A DNA stretch of 64,000 nucleotides from Nannocystis sp. (lineage in GTDB: Bacteria > Myxococcota_A > Polyangia > Nannocystales > Nannocystaceae): NCBI RefSeq assembly GCF_016714285.1, contig NZ_JADJNN010000008.1, forward strand, positions 1 to 64,000, read 5' to 3'. The position numbers were made by a program, and so were the translations under genes. Numbering within the stretch: the stretch's first letter is position 1; every line of letters starts with the position of its first letter. The notes under the pieces were generated by a model that made no database searches, was not told the origin of the DNA, and saw only the letters and a list, made by a program, of their open reading frames with translations. Positions 17,072-25,609 of this stretch are shown here, one piece after another.

Positions 17072-17887
17072 ATGCATCGCATTTCGGTCGCGGCCTTGTT
17101 GTTGTTCGCGTGCGGACCCTCGGGCGGCAAGGACCCGTCCTCGACGAGCGAGACCGGCGAGTCCGCGACGGCGACGGGCGGGTCGACGACGGTGACGGGC
17201 GGGTCGACGACGATGACGCCGACGAGCGACGGGACCGGCGCGACGAGCGACGGGACCGGCGCGGCGAGCGAGGGGACTGGCGAGACCGCGGGGGTGGATT
17301 GCTCGCCGGTCGGGCTGGACGCGTGCCCGGTGACGCAGTGCATCGAGCGCTGGGCCTTCGAGTGCCCGGGCTGCGGTGTGGAGGTTAACCCGGTGACCTG
17401 CTTCGAGATCGATGTCGGCTGCGCCTACCCGCTGCAGAATTGTCCGCTGGCGACGCCCTGCGATCGGGTGTGGGGGATGGGCTACGACGCGATCGAGGCG
17501 TTCGAGAGCGAGGCGGCGGCGCTGTGCATGTTGACGGCGCTGCGCGACGGGACGCCCGGCAGGTTCGAGGTGCTGTGGGGCGAGATGGGCGACGAGGGCA
17601 TCAACTACATGCAGGTGTACAGCGGGGGCAAGGGCACGGTGCTGATCGAGTGGGAGGTGGACTGTCAGGGCTGCCCGGAGTCGGGGGCGGTCGGTCGCTC
17701 GGGCCAGCTGACCCTTCAGCCAGGTAGCTACTTCGACGACTGTCTGGCGGCGCCGGACACCGCGTCGCTGATCCAGTGCGTGTTTGGCTTCGTCGACTTC
17801 GCCGCCGGTCAGCCGCCGCCGGACGCCTACGCGCCGCCGTTCACGACCGGCGAGTGCGCGTCGCTGGATCTGAGCTGCCCGACCTGA
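17072..17887 (+). CDS. lipoprotein, Cys-rich domain
   Basis: A 271-residue lipoprotein starting at the second in-frame ATG (17072), which puts the signal peptide VAALLLFACGP (lipobox Cys13) at the N-terminus. Residues 20-75 are a Ser/Thr/Gly linker with TGGSTT and SDGTGA repeats. The rest has more than a dozen Cys (CPVTQCIERWAFECPGCG, CPLATPC, CQGCPES) and is likely a disulphide-rich surface domain. I do not recognise the family. It converges on another Cys-rich lipoprotein gene 17 nt downstream. Confidence 0.7.
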   Translation: MHRISVAALLLFACGPSGGKDPSSTSETGESATATGGSTTVTGGSTTMTPTSDGTGATSDGTGAASEGTGETAGVDCSPVGLDACPVTQCIERWAFECPGCGVEVNPVTCFEIDVGCAYPLQNCPLATPCDRVWGMGYDAIEAFESEAAALCMLTALRDGTPGRFEVLWGEMGDEGINYMQVYSGGKGTVLIEWEVDCQGCPESGAVGRSGQLTLQPGSYFDDCLAAPDTASLIQCVFGFVDFAAGQPPPDAYAPPFTTGECASLDLSCPT

Positions 17888-17904
17888 GGGTCGCGGGCGC
17901 GGGC

Positions 17905-18618
17905 TCAGGTGCAGTAGTTGCCGTTCATGTTGTTGGGCAGGGCGAGGCCGGTGCAGGCCATGCCGATCGGGCAGTCGGCGACGCCGGTGCACTTGAGGGC
18001 GCACACCTTCTGCGCCGGGTTCAGGCTGATCGTCAGGCACTCCTGGACGGCGGGGGCCTTGGGCGCGGGGCCGCAGTCGGCGACCTGGTTGCACAGCAGG
18101 GTGCAGTAGCCGTCGATGACCTTCATCGTCATGGCGTCGGTGATCGTGAAGCAGCCGTCGGTGAGGTTGACGTTGCAGGGGGTGTTGTCGAGGCAGGACT
18201 CGTAGAGGCCGTCGGCGGGCTGCGGGTCCTTCGGGTCGGGTGGGTCGCCGGTGGTGGTGCTGGGGTCGACGTTGGTGGTGCTGGGGTCGACGCCGGTGGT
18301 GGTGCTGGGGTCGACGTTGGTGGTGCTGGGGTCGACGCCGGTGGTGGTGCTGGGGTCGACGCCGGTGGTGGTGACGGGGTCGCTGCTGGTCTCGCCGGGG
18401 CCCTGGGTGGTCGCGCTGACCTCACCGGTGGTGACGCCGCCGGTCTCGCCGCCGGTGGCGCTGGGGTCGGAGCTGGCCTGGGTGGGCTGGCTGGCGCTGA
18501 TGCTGCTGGAGAAGCCGGAGACGTTGGACTTGTCGTCGCCGCAGGCGCTGGCCAGCGAGAGCAGGGAGACGAGCGCGACGGAGCCTCGCAGGCGGTGAGC
18601 GGACGATAAGTAGTGCAT
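17905..18618 (-). CDS. lipoprotein with TTTGVDPS repeats
   Basis: A 237-residue lipoprotein (lipobox LSLASAC). A linker of about 90 residues contains five VDPSTT(T/N) repeats, DNA period 21-27 bp (18255-18375). The C-terminal 110 residues carry 12 Cys in pairs (CLDNTPC, CTLLCNQVADC, CALKCTGVADCPIGMAC), a pattern common in Nannocystaceae surface lipoproteins. The ATG at 18618 has GGAGG 10 nt upstream; a TTG at 18624 would be closer to it. Unknown ligand. Confidence 0.7.
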   Translation of the reverse strand: MHYLSSAHRLRGSVALVSLLSLASACGDDKSNVSGFSSSISASQPTQASSDPSATGGETGGVTTGEVSATTQGPGETSSDPVTTTGVDPSTTTGVDPSTTNVDPSTTTGVDPSTTNVDPSTTTGDPPDPKDPQPADGLYESCLDNTPCNVNLTDGCFTITDAMTMKVIDGYCTLLCNQVADCGPAPKAPAVQECLTISLNPAQKVCALKCTGVADCPIGMACTGLALPNNMNGNYCT

Positions 18619-18696
18619 TGTCAACGACCCTCCGGGGGCGCGCCTGATCTGCGAGCGCCAGCCTCGCTTTGTCTTATCGACAACGCGAGCGCAGCG

Positions 18697-20283
18697 TCAA
18701 GCGGGAACTCGCGGGGCCGGGGCGGGGGCCGGAGCCGGGGCCTTGCGGCGGCGCAGCCACAACTGCCGACAGGCGCGCAGGGCCAGGAGCAAGGCCAGCA
18801 GGAAGCAGGCGGCCCGGCCCTGGACCAGCAGCATGCTGGCGAGGCCGGTGCTGCTCGGCATCAGCGGCGGCGTGGCGAACAGGAGGGCGTCCGGGGCGCG
18901 ACAGAGGACCAGGGCGGCGAGGGTGATGAGGGCCCAGGGGACCAGGGCGGCGCGCAGCAGGGCAGCGTCGCTGCAGTCCCAGCGCCACACGGCGACGCCG
19001 GCGAGGACCAGCAGGCCGAGCAGACCGGGGCCGCTGGCGTAGAGCATGGCCTGACCCTGCGGCGGGTAGACGGCGGGGTTGGAGAGCGAGGGCCAGCCGC
19101 ACTCGGCGGTCACGCCGAGGAGGGCGAGCAGGAGCCAGCCGACGCCGAGGGCGGGCGGGAGCCAGCGCGGGCCGCCGAGCGGCGGTGAGAGCAGGGCGAG
19201 GCGGCTGGTCCATGGGACATGGTGCGAACGACCTGTCCTCAGGGACAGGCTGGCGAGGATGATGATGAGGCCGGCGACGGTCCAGCGCAGCGGGCCGGGG
19301 CGGGGGATCGTGGCGCCGCGGGCGGGGTCCTGGAGGGCGGCGGCGAGGGGCCGGCCGCGGGCCTCGGGGTGGAGCTCGGCACTGAGGGCGTCGGCGAGGG
19401 CGCGGGACAGGTCGACCAGGTGGACCAGCGCGGGCAGGCCGGGGGCCACGGCGCCGCCGAACAGGCAGGCGCGGACGATGCGGATCTCCGGCTCGGCGCC
19501 GCCGTGGCCCCCGGCGGCGCGGTGACCGTGATCGGAGAGCACGAGCCAGAGGGTGCCGGGGTCGGAGGGGGCGGCGGTGTGGAGGACGCCGAGGAGGCTG
19601 TCGGCCCACGCGGCCGCGGTCGCGTAGTCGAGGGAGGCGGCGCCGCTGCGGTGGCCGGCCTCGTCGACGCGCAGGACGTGGACGAACGCGAGGCGGGCCG
19701 GCGAGGTGACGGCGGCGTGGGCGGTGGGGATGAAGTCGTGGGCGCGCCAGTTGGGCAGGTCGTCGGAGGTGGGGTCGTCGCTCGCGTCCCATTGCGGCAG
19801 GGCGCGGCTGAAGCCGAAGGCGTGGACGATCTCCGGGTGCGATTCGGCGACGGCGACGCTGTCGACCTGACGCGGGAGCGCGGCGCGGGGCGGCTCGGGG
19901 AGGCCGCCGACGTGGTACTGCACGCCCGACTGCTGCTGCGTGCGCCCGGTCCACAGGACGTGCTGCACGGGCAGGGAGACGGTCGGGAAGCCGACGTCGA
20001 CGTGGAGCTCCTGGCCGCGGGCGCACAGCTCGGAGAGGTGCGGGAGGCCGGCGGCGTGGCTGCGCGAGAGGCCGTCGAGGAGGACGACGCGGACGCGGAC
20101 GACTGGTTCGACGCCGGCGCCGATCGGGGCGCGCGGCCACACCGGGGCGTCGTCGGCGACGGCGCCGTCGACGAAGAACTGGCGGATGAAGGCGCGACGC
20201 CCGGCGCCGATGCCGAGGCCCGCGAGCACGAGCGCGAGCAGCAGGAGGCCGCGGAGCGCGAGGGTGCGGGCGAGGAAGGTCAT
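18697..20283 (-). CDS. alkaline-phosphatase-superfamily membrane protein (phosphodiesterase-like)
   Basis: A 528-residue protein. An N-terminal helix (LLLLALVLAGLGIGAG) anchors a periplasmic domain of the type I phosphodiesterase/nucleotide pyrophosphatase class: metal-site motifs are VLLDGLSRSHAAG, the nucleophile region PTVSLPVQHVLWTGR, HVLRVDEAGHRSG and LVLSDHGHRAAGGHGG, which supply the usual Asp/His ligands. The C-terminal 200 residues contain six or so membrane helices. The layout resembles GPI-type phosphoethanolamine transferases and related sulphatase-fold enzymes; the substrate is not known. The ATG at 20283 is chosen because TACCCT lies 8 nt upstream and the frame before it is Arg/Pro noise. 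An exact TGTCC/GGACA palindrome lies inside at 19234-19247. Confidence 0.7.
   Translation of the reverse strand: MTFLARTLALRGLLLLALVLAGLGIGAGRRAFIRQFFVDGAVADDAPVWPRAPIGAGVEPVVRVRVVLLDGLSRSHAAGLPHLSELCARGQELHVDVGFPTVSLPVQHVLWTGRTQQQSGVQYHVGGLPEPPRAALPRQVDSVAVAESHPEIVHAFGFSRALPQWDASDDPTSDDLPNWRAHDFIPTAHAAVTSPARLAFVHVLRVDEAGHRSGAASLDYATAAAWADSLLGVLHTAAPSDPGTLWLVLSDHGHRAAGGHGGAEPEIRIVRACLFGGAVAPGLPALVHLVDLSRALADALSAELHPEARGRPLAAALQDPARGATIPRPGPLRWTVAGLIIILASLSLRTGRSHHVPWTSRLALLSPPLGGPRWLPPALGVGWLLLALLGVTAECGWPSLSNPAVYPPQGQAMLYASGPGLLGLLVLAGVAVWRWDCSDAALLRAALVPWALITLAALVLCRAPDALLFATPPLMPSSTGLASMLLVQGRAACFLLALLLALRACRQLWLRRRKAPAPAPAPAPRVPA
19234..19247. repeat. exact TGTCC/GGACA palindrome in coding sequence
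   Basis: CCTGTCC-TCAG-GGACAGG, 7-bp arms, encoding SLRTG at the junction between the enzyme domain and the membrane part. Confidence 0.7.
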
Positions 20284-20291
20284 CCGCGGCG

Positions 20292-20297
20292 AGGGTA
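20292..20297 (-). promoter_or_regulatory. -10-like element of the phosphodiesterase-like gene
   Basis: TACCCT on the minus strand ends 8 nt before the ATG at 20283. Confidence 0.35.
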
Positions 20298-20429
20298 GGC
20301 GATCGGGCGCGGGATGTCGCCGCTGCGGGGAGCGCACGCCAGAAGCGGGCAGGCGATCGGGCGCGGGATGCGGGGAGCGCGGGGCGGTGAGACGTTGAGT
20401 GCTGGGGTCGGGCGGTGGAGCCGACGGAT

Positions 20430-21377
20430 TCAGCGCTTCTGCGGGTGGGCCTGGAACCACGCGACGGTGGCCGCGACGGCGCGCTCGTGGGGCGTGACCT
20501 CGGCGCCGAAGGCTCGCTCGAACTTGGCGTGGCTGAACTGGTAGGGGCGCTCCCACTGGTAGAGGAGCTCGGAGAGCTCGCGCATGACGGGGATGAAGAG
20601 GCCGAGGATCTTGAACACGGCGCCGGGGGCCTCGCCGAGCTTCGGGGGCTTGCCGGCGGCCTGGAAGATCAGGGTGAGGAGCTCGCGCTGGGTCAGGGTC
20701 GGGGCGCAGGGGAGGTGCCAGACCTGGCCCATGGCCTCCTCGTGGCTGCCGAGGGTGATGAGGCCGCGGGCGAAGTCGTCGAGGTAGATGAACGTGTGGG
20801 GCAGGTCGAGCTTGCCCATGACGGCGACCTTCTTGCCGGCGATCGCGGGGTAGAAGACGCGGTCGCCGTAGATGGTTGTGGTGGTAGCGAGCGGGCCGTA
20901 GAAGTCGGGGGCGCGGCCGATCGCGGCGCGCAGCTTGCCGGCGGCGTGGGCCTCGAGGAGCATGTTGGACATCTCGGCGCGCAGGCGGCCCTTGCGGGTG
21001 GTGGCGGCGTACGGGAGGTCCTCCGTCATCGGGCCGGCGACGGGGCCGTAGGCGTAGACGCTCTCGGCGCTGACGAGGCGGGCGCCCCTGGCCTCGGCGG
21101 CGGCCATGACCCCGCGCTGGATCGGCGGGTAGAGCTCGGCCCAGCGGGTGTAGTCGGGGGCGGCGGTGTGGTAGAGGACGGCGGCGCCGTGGGCCGCTTT
21201 GGTGGCGGCGGCGGGGTCGGAGGCGTCGGCGCGGACGACCTCGACGCCGGCCGGGGCCTGCAGGTTGCCGCCGCGGCTGACCATTCGGACAGGTAGGTCG
21301 CGGGCCACGAGCTGGCGCATGATCGCCTGGCCGAGAGCGGCCGACCCGAACACCACGTGGAGGCCCTGGCTTGTCAT
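20430..21377 (-). CDS. NAD(P)-dependent epimerase/dehydratase-like SDR
   Basis: A 315-residue extended short-chain dehydrogenase. The N-terminal Rossmann motif is degenerate (VFGSAALGQAI in place of GGxGxxG), followed by the acidic/arginine loop VSRGGN and the strand VEVVRADASD. SAESVYAYG holds the catalytic Ser/Tyr region and FIYLDDFARGLI is typical of the family. It resembles sugar-nucleotide epimerase or dihydroflavonol-reductase-like proteins; the substrate cannot be told. The second ATG (21377) is preferred over 21389 because GGGAG lies 6 nt before it. Confidence 0.75.
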   Translation of the reverse strand: MTSQGLHVVFGSAALGQAIMRQLVARDLPVRMVSRGGNLQAPAGVEVVRADASDPAAATKAAHGAAVLYHTAAPDYTRWAELYPPIQRGVMAAAEARGARLVSAESVYAYGPVAGPMTEDLPYAATTRKGRLRAEMSNMLLEAHAAGKLRAAIGRAPDFYGPLATTTTIYGDRVFYPAIAGKKVAVMGKLDLPHTFIYLDDFARGLITLGSHEEAMGQVWHLPCAPTLTQRELLTLIFQAAGKPPKLGEAPGAVFKILGLFIPVMRELSELLYQWERPYQFSHAKFERAFGAEVTPHERAVAATVAWFQAHPQKR

Positions 21378-21611
21378 CGAGGCTCCCATATCACGATCGC
21401 CGGGCGGCCGGCAGCAGGGGCGGGAGGGGCATGTGCGAGCGCGTGCCGTGGCGCCAGGGCCGAGCGAGGTGGGCGCTCGCGTGGGGTGGCCGCTGGACGG
21501 CGTTTCTCGGGGGTGTGGGCTCGCAGGCGCGGACTGGCAGCGATCGCGCCCGCGGCTGCGGGGCGGCCGATCTCAGGGGCGGCGCATCAGCAGCGCCGGA
21601 CATCCCGGATC

Positions 21612-23030
21612 TCAGCCGCGCCGCATCAGCAGCAAGTACGCCGCGCCGGACACCAGGACCCCCGAGAACCACGCCCCCTGGAACAGGAACAGCGCGCCAG
21701 GGATGAGCTTGCCGGCGAGGACGACGGCGACGCCGAGCAGCATCGCGGCGATGGCCTTGAGGTTAAATCCACGGGTATAGCGATAGGGGCCGCGGCTGTC
21801 GTAGAGGCCGTCCAGGTCGAGCTGGGTGCGGCGCAATAGCCAATAGTCGGCGAGCAGGACGCCGCTGACGGAGCCGAGCAGGCCGGAGTAGCTGACGAGC
21901 CAGCCGATGTACATATCGAGGACCAGCCAGGGGCAGAGCAGGACGCCGAGGACGGCGGCGATGAGGCCGCCGCTGCGGAACGAGACGCGGCGGGGGAAGG
22001 CGCTGGCGATCGAGTTGGCGGGGCCGACGACGTTGGCGGCGATGTTGGTGGACAAGGTGGCGACGGCGAGTGTGAACATTGCGACGAAGGCGAGCAGGGG
22101 GCTATCGGCGTCGTGGGCCAGGCGGACGACGAGGTCGACGGGGTTCCAGATCGCGTGGCCGTAGAGCAGGACGGTGGCGGAGGTGACGGCGACGCCGATG
22201 AAGCTAAACAGCAGCATGGTGGTCGGCAGGCCGTAGAGCTGGCCGAGCAGCTGCTCGCGCTGGTCCTTGCAATAGCGGGTGAAGTCGGGAATGTTGAGCG
22301 AGAGGGTGGCCCAGAAGCCGACCATGGCGGTGAGGCCGGGGAGGAACACGTGGATAAACCAGGACAGGCCGCTGTACTCGGATTCAGTGACGAGGCTCGC
22401 TGAATGGGCGAGGATCGTGCCGAGGCCGCCAGCGGCGCTGACGGCCCAGCCGAGCAGGGCGAGGCCGACGACGATGAGGAAGGGGGCGGCGAAGTTCTCG
22501 AGCCATTTGATTGAGTCGGTGCCGCGCCACACGAACACGACGTTCATGAGCCAGAAGGCGACGAAGCAGATCCAGCTCGGGAGGGTCAGGCTGATGAAGG
22601 TCGCGCCGCCGCCGAGGGTGAGCCATCCGGGCCAGAGGATGCCGACCATGGCGGAGATGGCCTCGCCGCCGATGTACGTCTGGATGCCGAACCAGCCGCA
22701 GGCGACCAGGGCGCGGGCGAGGCTCGGGACGTGGGCCCCGAACACGCCGAAGGAGGCGCGGGCGAACACGGGGAAGGGGACGCCGTAGCGGGTGCCGGCG
22801 TGGCCGCAGAGGATCATCGGCACCAGCACGACGAGGTTGCCGAGCAGGATCGCCAGCATGGCCTGCCACCAATTCATGCCGCTGTCGACCAGCGAGGCGG
22901 CCATCATGTAAGTCGGGACGCACACGGCCATGCCGACCCACAGGGCGGCGAGGTGCCAGCGGTTCCAGGTCCGCTCGTCGGGGCGGGTGGGCGCGAGGTC
23001 GGGGTTGTGGAGGACCGGGTCGGTGGTCAT
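21612..23030 (-). CDS. NCS1-family nucleobase/allantoin permease
   Basis: About 472 residues with 12 hydrophobic segments. It matches the nucleobase:cation symporter-1 family: WVGMAVCVPTYMMAASL in the first helix, the GFWATLSLNIPDFTRYCKDQ stretch typical of allantoin/hydantoin/uracil carriers, and LADYWLLRR near the C-terminus. It should take up a nucleobase or related N-heterocycle with a cation. The start is uncertain: the ATG at 23030 gives the usual length, while a GTG at 23105 overlaps the stop of the lipoprotein upstream (GTGA) and would allow translational coupling. The 25 extra codons contain an imperfect duplication (TTDPVLHHERSAPMTTDPVLH). Confidence 0.88.
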   Translation of the reverse strand: MTTDPVLHNPDLAPTRPDERTWNRWHLAALWVGMAVCVPTYMMAASLVDSGMNWWQAMLAILLGNLVVLVPMILCGHAGTRYGVPFPVFARASFGVFGAHVPSLARALVACGWFGIQTYIGGEAISAMVGILWPGWLTLGGGATFISLTLPSWICFVAFWLMNVVFVWRGTDSIKWLENFAAPFLIVVGLALLGWAVSAAGGLGTILAHSASLVTESEYSGLSWFIHVFLPGLTAMVGFWATLSLNIPDFTRYCKDQREQLLGQLYGLPTTMLLFSFIGVAVTSATVLLYGHAIWNPVDLVVRLAHDADSPLLAFVAMFTLAVATLSTNIAANVVGPANSIASAFPRRVSFRSGGLIAAVLGVLLCPWLVLDMYIGWLVSYSGLLGSVSGVLLADYWLLRRTQLDLDGLYDSRGPYRYTRGFNLKAIAAMLLGVAVVLAGKLIPGALFLFQGAWFSGVLVSGAAYLLLMRRG

Positions 23031-23101
23031 TGGCGCGCTGCGCTCGTGGTGGAGGACCGGGTCGGTGGTCGGGCACGCTCGTGGTGGCGGACCGGGGATG
23101 G

Positions 23102-23842
23102 TCACGGGCAGTTCTGGACCGGGAGGTCAGTGACCTGCATCGGCTCGCTGGCGGGCACCCAGGGCATGTCTTGCGGGAAGTCGAGGGTGAGGTCGAGGTC
23201 GACTGTGTGCGGGCAGCCGAGCATCGGGTCGATGATGAAGTCGACGGTGCCAGCGCCGGCGATCGCGGCGACGCCCATGTTGCCAGGCATGCCGTCGAGG
23301 CAACCGGCGACGCCCTGGGTGATGTTGGCGTTCTGGGCGCCCCACTCGGCGGGGGCGACGATCTTGAGGTTGGGGTCGCCTTGCGTGGGGTGGGCGACGT
23401 GGAGCGTGGTGCAGCGATCGTTCACCACGTCGGCCTTGTGGATCAGGACGTGGTCGAGGCCGCCGGCGAAGAAGAAGGCGGCGTACTGGGCGTCGAGGTC
23501 GACGCCGGTGGTGGTGTCGGTGGTGCTGGTCGTGGTGCTGGTCTCACCGGTGGTGCTGGTCTCACCGGTGGTGGCGTCGCTGGTGGCGGCGTGGGTGGTG
23601 ATGCTGGCGTGCGTAGTGGCGAGGCCAGTGTCGTGGCCGGTGTCGTGGCCGCTGTCGGTGGTGGTCGACGGGGTGGTGTCGCTCGAGAGCGGGCTGGTCG
23701 GGACGTCGCCGGTGTCGTCGGGGGTCGTGGTGACGTCGGTGGCGCCGGCGGTGCTGCTGGTGCCGGCGGTCTCGCCGGTGCTGTCGGCCTTGTCGGGGCC
23801 GCAGGCGGCGAGGAGGGGCAGAACCAGGAGAAGGCGAGTCAT
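23102..23842 (-). CDS. lipoprotein with Thr-rich linker
   Basis: A 246-residue lipoprotein (LLLVLPLLAACGP, lipobox Cys14). Residues 18-115 are a Thr/Ser/Asp/Gly linker with SGHDTGHDTG and TTGETST repeats. The C-terminal 130 residues form a compact domain with Cys near both ends (DRCTTLHVAHP, LGCPHTVDLDLTLDFP, NCP at the end). I do not recognise it. Its stop overlaps a possible GTG start of the NCS1 permease. Confidence 0.7.
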   Translation of the reverse strand: MTRLLLVLPLLAACGPDKADSTGETAGTSSTAGATDVTTTPDDTGDVPTSPLSSDTTPSTTTDSGHDTGHDTGLATTHASITTHAATSDATTGETSTTGETSTTTSTTDTTTGVDLDAQYAAFFFAGGLDHVLIHKADVVNDRCTTLHVAHPTQGDPNLKIVAPAEWGAQNANITQGVAGCLDGMPGNMGVAAIAGAGTVDFIIDPMLGCPHTVDLDLTLDFPQDMPWVPASEPMQVTDLPVQNCP

Positions 23843-23900
23843 GAGCCCGGGTGTACGCCGGGCGGCCGCGGGCTGTCCACGGGGCCGACGAAGCAGGACG

Positions 23901-24314
23901 TCAGGGGCACACGCAGCGGACCTTGTCGCCGCCGTTCGGGACCTTGCCGGTCTGGCCGCAGTCGAGGTCGTAGCGGGCGCCGGTACAGCGTTGGGCGCCC
24001 TTCCCGTCGGGGCTGCAGGCGGAGTACATCTCGACGCAGCCGTCGCCGAGGCCGGGGCGCGGGTGGAGGTCGCGGTGGCCGGCGAGCGGAGGGGGCGGGG
24101 CGGCGGGCGGTGGAGTTGGTGGGGTTTCGGCGAGCGGGGGTGGGGGTGTCGGAGGCGTCGGTGGGGTTTCGGCGATTGGGGGTGGTGGTGTCGGAGGCGT
24201 CGGTGGGGTGGGTGCGGTCGGGGTTGTCGGTGGCGTCGGGGCGGCGGGCTTGGTCGGCTCGGTCGGGGCGGTGCAGGCGAGGAGCAGGGCGCCGAGGAGG
24301 AGGAGGCGGTGCAT
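23901..24314 (-). CDS. small lipoprotein with Pro/Thr linker
   Basis: A 137-residue lipoprotein: signal LLLLGALLLACTA, a PPTPPTPPPP-type linker with two near copies of ETPPTPPTPPPPxA, and a 55-residue Cys-containing tail (GCVEMYSACSPDGKGAQRC, DCGQTGKVPNG, CVCP). A rigid Pro linker before a small disulphide domain suggests a surface-exposed binding module. TATCGT lies exactly 6 nt before the ATG. Confidence 0.65.
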   Translation of the reverse strand: MHRLLLLGALLLACTAPTEPTKPAAPTPPTTPTAPTPPTPPTPPPPIAETPPTPPTPPPPLAETPPTPPPAAPPPPLAGHRDLHPRPGLGDGCVEMYSACSPDGKGAQRCTGARYDLDCGQTGKVPNGGDKVRCVCP

Positions 24315-24320
24315 GGTGGG

Positions 24321-24326
24321 ACGATA
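24321..24326 (-). promoter_or_regulatory. -10-like element, probably leaderless
   Basis: TATCGT on the minus strand ends 6 nt before the ATG at 24314. Confidence 0.45.
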
Positions 24327-24550
24327 ACCTGGGTGGGAGCGCGGGCGGTGGGGCACGGGCCGGGGTGGGGCCGGCCCTCCGGCGAGCGACGCCTCCGCTA
24401 AAGGCAAGGCGGTCGGCGTCGCCGAGAGCCGGCCCCACCCCGGCCCTGAATGGGGTGACGTCGCTGCGCGGTATGTAGCAGCGAATGCGACGGGTTGCAC
24501 TCGATATGTCGCATTGCTGTGAGCCTCGAAGCGCTCACCGTTCAATGCAC

Positions 24551-24690
24551 TCAAATGGGTCCGGGGCAGTCCTGCGGAGCGTCCGTGTCGGGCGCGCACA
24601 TTGCTGTCGGGCCCATGTCGCCGCAACAATCGTCGTGGCTGCAGAGGATGCAACTCCATTCGAAGCAGGCCGTGATGCGTCCAATGTGAA
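24551..24690 (-). pseudogene. Cys-rich C-terminal gene fragment
   Basis: A minus-strand frame ending in TGA at 24551-24553 reads CFEWSCILCSHDDCCGDM and then CAPDTDAPQDCPGPI: seven Cys within about 40 residues, like the ends of the Cys-rich lipoproteins nearby. No start or signal peptide is attached; upstream the frame runs into the 108-bp tandem repeat. Probably the tail of a decayed gene. Confidence 0.35.
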
Positions 24691-24890
24691 TGAGTTGTGG
24701 TCGCCGTGTGGCACCTTTCGTTCCTGTCCGAAGAGGCAGGTTGCGAGTCTCAGGCCGGGGCGGGCCTCGGCGACGCCGTGATGCATGCAATGTGAATGAG
24801 TTGTGGTCGCCGTGTGGCACCTTTCGTTCCTGTCCGAAGAGGCAGGTTACGAGTCTCAGGGCCGGGGCGGGTCCGGCCTCGGCGACGCCG
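24673..24890. repeat. tandem duplication of about 108 bp
   Basis: Two nearly identical units (from GATGCGTCCAATGTGAATGA and GATGCATGCAATGTGAATGA) follow each other. Each contains TTCCTGTCCGAAGAGGCAGG, a degenerate member of the palindrome family. Confidence 0.75.
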
Positions 24891-25079
24891 ATCGTACCGT
24901 CCTTTAGCGGAGGCTTCGCTTGCCGGGGGGCCGACGGGGGGGTCGACCGAGTCAAGGGGCGCCGTGGAGAACGAAGTTCTCCAAAGGCGAACCCGCCCTG
25001 TCTGAGGGCGAACCCCCCGTCGGACATCCGGCTTCTCGAGGATACGCGCGCGCCCGCCGGACCCGCCCCGGTCCGTGCC

Positions 25080-25215
25080 ACGATACTCGCGGAGTCCTGC
25101 TGTGATAGCGAGGATACTCGCGGAGTCCTGCTGTGATAGCCCGGTCCGTGCCACGATACTCGCGGAGTCCTGCTGTGATAGGCCGGTCCGTGCCTTGATA
25201 TTCGCGGACCTGCGA
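25080..25215. repeat. direct repeats of a GATACTCGCGGAGTCCTGCTG unit
   Basis: The unit GATACTCGCGGAGTCC-TGCTGTGATAG occurs at about 25083, 25113 and 25155 and in a shortened form near 25197, interleaved with GGTCCGTGCCACG. There is no gene between 24315 and 25232; this run and the repeats before it make up most of that stretch. Confidence 0.7.
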
Positions 25216-25232
25216 TAGCGAGGGGTCGGCCT

Positions 25233-25609
25233 TCAGGGCAGCTGGGCGCGGCGCAGGGCGGCGGCGGCGAGGGCGTCGAGCACGGGCTCGTCCATGCCGA
25301 TCGCGCCGGGGCTCAGGTGGAGGGTCAGCTGCGGGTATGCGGCCTGGACGGCGGCGATGAGGGCGGGGACGTCGCGCTTGATGTGTTTGCCGCCGGGGCT
25401 GAGGAACAGGGGGACGACGGCGATCGTGCGGTGGTCCGTGGCGAGCCTGGCGATCGCGGCGGCGAGGGTGGGCCCGTGCTCGAGGGTGGCGACGTGGACC
25501 GGCGTGGCGGGCTGAGCAGGCGCAGGCGAGCCGCGGTGCGCTCTGCCGGGGCGAGCCAGTCGGGGTCGGGGCTGCCGTGGGCGAGCAGGACGATCGCGTC
25601 GGCGATCAT
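25233..25609 (-). CDS. cbiX: CbiX-type sirohydrochlorin chelatase (one frameshift)
   Basis: A short (about 125-residue) chelatase of the CbiX/SirB class, which inserts Co or Fe into sirohydrochlorin for B12 or siroheme. The N-terminus IVLLAHGSPDP holds the first metal-site His. After a frameshift near 25515 the sequence continues as TPVHVATLEHGPTLAAAIA and VVPLFLSPGGKHIKRDVPAL with the second His, ending in TGA at 25233-25235. One base lost near the CTGCTCAGCC stretch explains the break. The ATG overlaps the serA stop (ATGA), so the two are co-translated. Confidence 0.75.

Larger units (their letters stand above)
24372..24958. repeat. inverted pair of a 60-bp repeat flanking the desert
   Basis: A roughly 60-bp sequence at 24372-24434 (core GCCTCCGCTAAAGGCAAGG) recurs inverted at 24878-24940 (core CCTTTAGCGGAGGCTTCGCT) with about 80-85% identity by eye. 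This looks like a dispersed repeat present in two opposite copies. It could be a REP-like element. Confidence 0.55.

Noticed and set aside
25080..25215. Possible CRISPR array
   Set aside because: The units are direct repeats almost touching each other, with no unique spacers.
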